From contig CAXKVV010000713.1 in NCBI GenBank assembly GCA_964058805.1, forward strand, positions 1 through 64,000: DNA of 64,000 nucleotides, read 5' to 3'. The DNA is from Schoenoplectus triqueter. Taxonomy: Eukaryota; Streptophyta; Magnoliopsida; Poales; Cyperaceae. The first letter of the stretch is position 1. Every line of letters starts with the position of its first letter. A program made the translations under genes and the position numbers. This document shows positions 62,392 through 64,000 of this stretch, piece by piece. The notes under the pieces are model-generated. The model saw only the letters and a list, made by a program, of their open reading frames with translations, had not been told where the DNA came from and did not search any database.

Positions 62392-64000
62392 ATGCCCCTT
62401 CAGCCCTTAGGCGTTGCTTCTACAGCTCCTTTGACACATCTCCTGGGCAAGGAGATTATCGACGGGGAGGCTCACAGGTGGACTACTACTCCCTTCATCA
62501 CTCCTTTAGAGTGCCATGGATATCAGCTAGAGTGGACCCGGTATGTGCTCATGCGGGAGGGGACTCTGCTCAGGCGAGCCGGGATATATGACTCGGTTTT
62601 CTTGTCGATGTTTCATTATCATATCGACACACCCTGGCTACGGGCCTTTTGTGAGAGGTGGAACTATTCCACCAACACTCTGTTCATTGACGATCGGGAG
62701 CTGACTCCGACCCTCCTAGAGATACAGCAGTTGACCGGGCTGCCGATCTTCGGCCATTTCTATGACGAGTTCATGGTCTCGCCCGCTGACTCGGGAGACT
62801 TCACTCGATTCCCACCTTCTTTGCATAGGATTTATGAGATTTATCATCATTTACGGAGGGGGCATCCCGGAGTTCCGTTCAGACATTGGATCGCCTATTT
62901 CACCGATCGGGTCCACACTCGCCCTACGTGTCTGGCTTCCACCAGAGATCCATTTGGTACAGGTCGGCTCGAGATTCACCACGACGGCCCTATCCCATCT
63001 CAGGATACCCTGTGTTCTCATGACGTGGATCGGGAGACTTATTTGACTGCTTTCATCTCTTGGTGGATTTGCTATTTCTTATTACCTAGCTCCCCCGTAT
63101 ACACCATTCGGCCCTCGGTGTTCATTATGGCGAGCCTGATCGCGCGTGGCGACAGGATTTCTTTGGCCGTGCCTGTACTGGCCAACATTTACAGGTGCCT
63201 CCGCGGTCTGACTTCATCTCGTAGTCCTTCACAGTGCCAGGAGCTGATCCCGTGGCATCTGATTAGCGGATGGCTCCATTTGCATTGGTCTGGCTCATAT
63301 GATCCCGGCATGGCGGTCACGCTACGAGATCGCCTACCCATATTGAGTGACTTAGCTGGGGTGCAGCCAGCTTCATTGACTCCGGAGGCTGCCCGGTATA
63401 GATTCTTCAGGAGTCGAGACCATCTACGCTTCTCCCGAGACAGATCAGTGGCCCGTGGGACATCTAGGGTTGCTGACAGGATGGTGATTGACAGCAGAGT
63501 TCCCTCTTCTGACTCTTCTAGCATTCGAGCCAGGCCTATTGATTTGGAGTACCTGATCAGTATTCGTCAGGGCTTTCTTTCTCTCAGATTGGGCGATCAT
63601 ATGTTCATCGAGCCCTATTCGCCACATCGATGCGCACATCAGTTTGGCTTGGATCAGGATATTCCAGTGCCTCTTCTCCGCCCTACATCACTGGCGGCCG
63701 ATTTGAAGGGTATCGGATGGTGCTACACTCACCTCTTCCGACTAGGCACAGGCACTCGCTATCAGATGGTATCCACATCTAGGACTTCCACCTTCACGAG
63801 GCGTTATCAGCAGTGGTACTATGAGACCATTCGCTCTTACCAGTCGTATACTCCTCCGGTGGTGGTCCGGAGTACATGTCCGCGAGATGGCCAGCCTCTA
63901 TTAGATGGCACCGTTTCACGTGATCGCAGCCCTTTCCCGGCCATTGCTGCAGAGCCTGTCGATTTTCAGGGTTTAGACAGCCGGTTTTCTCATGCTCCTG
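62392..64000 (+). CDS. Plant mobile domain (PMD) protein, 3' end outside window
   Basis: The frame is open from 62113 (after a TAA at 62110-62112) to the end of the window with no stop. The first ATG is at 62392, giving at least 536 residues; translation upstream (PRRPLGHYHSFYEDPSDWTP) looks similar in composition, so an upstream exon or start is possible. PMD hallmarks are CERWNYSTNTLFIDDRELTP followed by TLLEIQQLTGLPIFG, then AFISWWICYFLLPS, TIRPSVFIMASLIARGDRIS and LAVPVLANIYRCLRGL. PMD proteins (MAIN/MAIL relatives, once called aminotransferase-like) occur as host genes in gene silencing and as passengers in Mutator and LTR elements. The repeat-rich upstream region argues for the mobile-element form. 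Codon use is GC-balanced, unlike the AT-rich surroundings. Confidence 0.8.
   Translation, partial: MPLQPLGVASTAPLTHLLGKEIIDGEAHRWTTTPFITPLECHGYQLEWTRYVLMREGTLLRRAGIYDSVFLSMFHYHIDTPWLRAFCERWNYSTNTLFIDDRELTPTLLEIQQLTGLPIFGHFYDEFMVSPADSGDFTRFPPSLHRIYEIYHHLRRGHPGVPFRHWIAYFTDRVHTRPTCLASTRDPFGTGRLEIHHDGPIPSQDTLCSHDVDRETYLTAFISWWICYFLLPSSPVYTIRPSVFIMASLIARGDRISLAVPVLANIYRCLRGLTSSRSPSQCQELIPWHLISGWLHLHWSGSYDPGMAVTLRDRLPILSDLAGVQPASLTPEAARYRFFRSRDHLRFSRDRSVARGTSRVADRMVIDSRVPSSDSSSIRARPIDLEYLISIRQGFLSLRLGDHMFIEPYSPHRCAHQFGLDQDIPVPLLRPTSLAADLKGIGWCYTHLFRLGTGTRYQMVSTSRTSTFTRRYQQWYYETIRSYQSYTPPVVVRSTCPRDGQPLLDGTVSRDRSPFPAIAAEPVDFQGLDSRFSHAP

Noticed and set aside
62762..63046. 94-codon plus-strand frame and 111-codon minus-strand frame over the PMD gene
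   Set aside because: Out-of-frame shadows of the long PMD reading frame.
54839..64000. LTR retrotransposon call for the whole region
   Set aside because: No long terminal repeat pair, primer-binding site, polypurine tract or pol gene could be seen inside the window.

Overview
This window is plant nuclear DNA. It is AT-rich, the real genes are split by GT-AG introns, and the intergenic space is packed with miniature transposons (MITEs) and simple repeats. The protein families (BOP/NPR5-like, Pol V subunit 5, type-A response regulator, galactonolactone dehydrogenase, plant mobile domain) are land-plant families. The response regulator and dehydrogenase read most like monocot homologues as I remember them, so I favour a monocot. 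The species cannot be fixed from the sequence.

Layout. 1-2.65 kb is a pile-up of two fold-back MITE families. 6.80-9.63 kb is an intact two-exon BLADE-ON-PETIOLE/NPR5-type BTB-ankyrin gene (501 aa). 10.9-15.7 kb holds a MITE, a second fold-back element, a small Helitron with clean ends and a hAT-type element with a perfect 8-bp target duplication. 20.6-25.16 kb is a minus-strand pseudogene of L-galactono-1,4-lactone dehydrogenase (last step of vitamin C synthesis); it keeps its introns but has at least four stops, frameshifts and a lost splice acceptor. 31.12-33.66 kb is an intact four-exon gene for the RPB5-like subunit of RNA polymerase V (NRPE5 type, 228 aa), with a frame-preserving cryptic exon in intron 2. 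34.5-40.6 kb is repeat-rich, with a MITE plus its empty-site paralogue, a Mutator-type MITE carrying GC-rich hairpins, and a nest of TTTGGAT-ended elements. 46.60-48.04 kb is an intact five-exon type-A cytokinin response regulator (197 aa). 50.97-54.84 kb is a ~181-bp satellite organised as a 13-monomer higher-order repeat that has duplicated recently. From 54.84 kb onward the base composition changes to a more GC-balanced, internally repetitive region. It ends in a long open reading frame for a plant mobile domain (PMD) protein that runs off the window, preceded by a duplicated TATA-plus-hairpin module. This last 9 kb is probably part of one large mobile element, but no diagnostic ends were found.

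The host genes are unrelated single-copy regulators (leaf/flower patterning, RNA-directed DNA methylation, cytokinin signalling) and do not form a pathway together. Coordinates of introns and element ends were read by eye.
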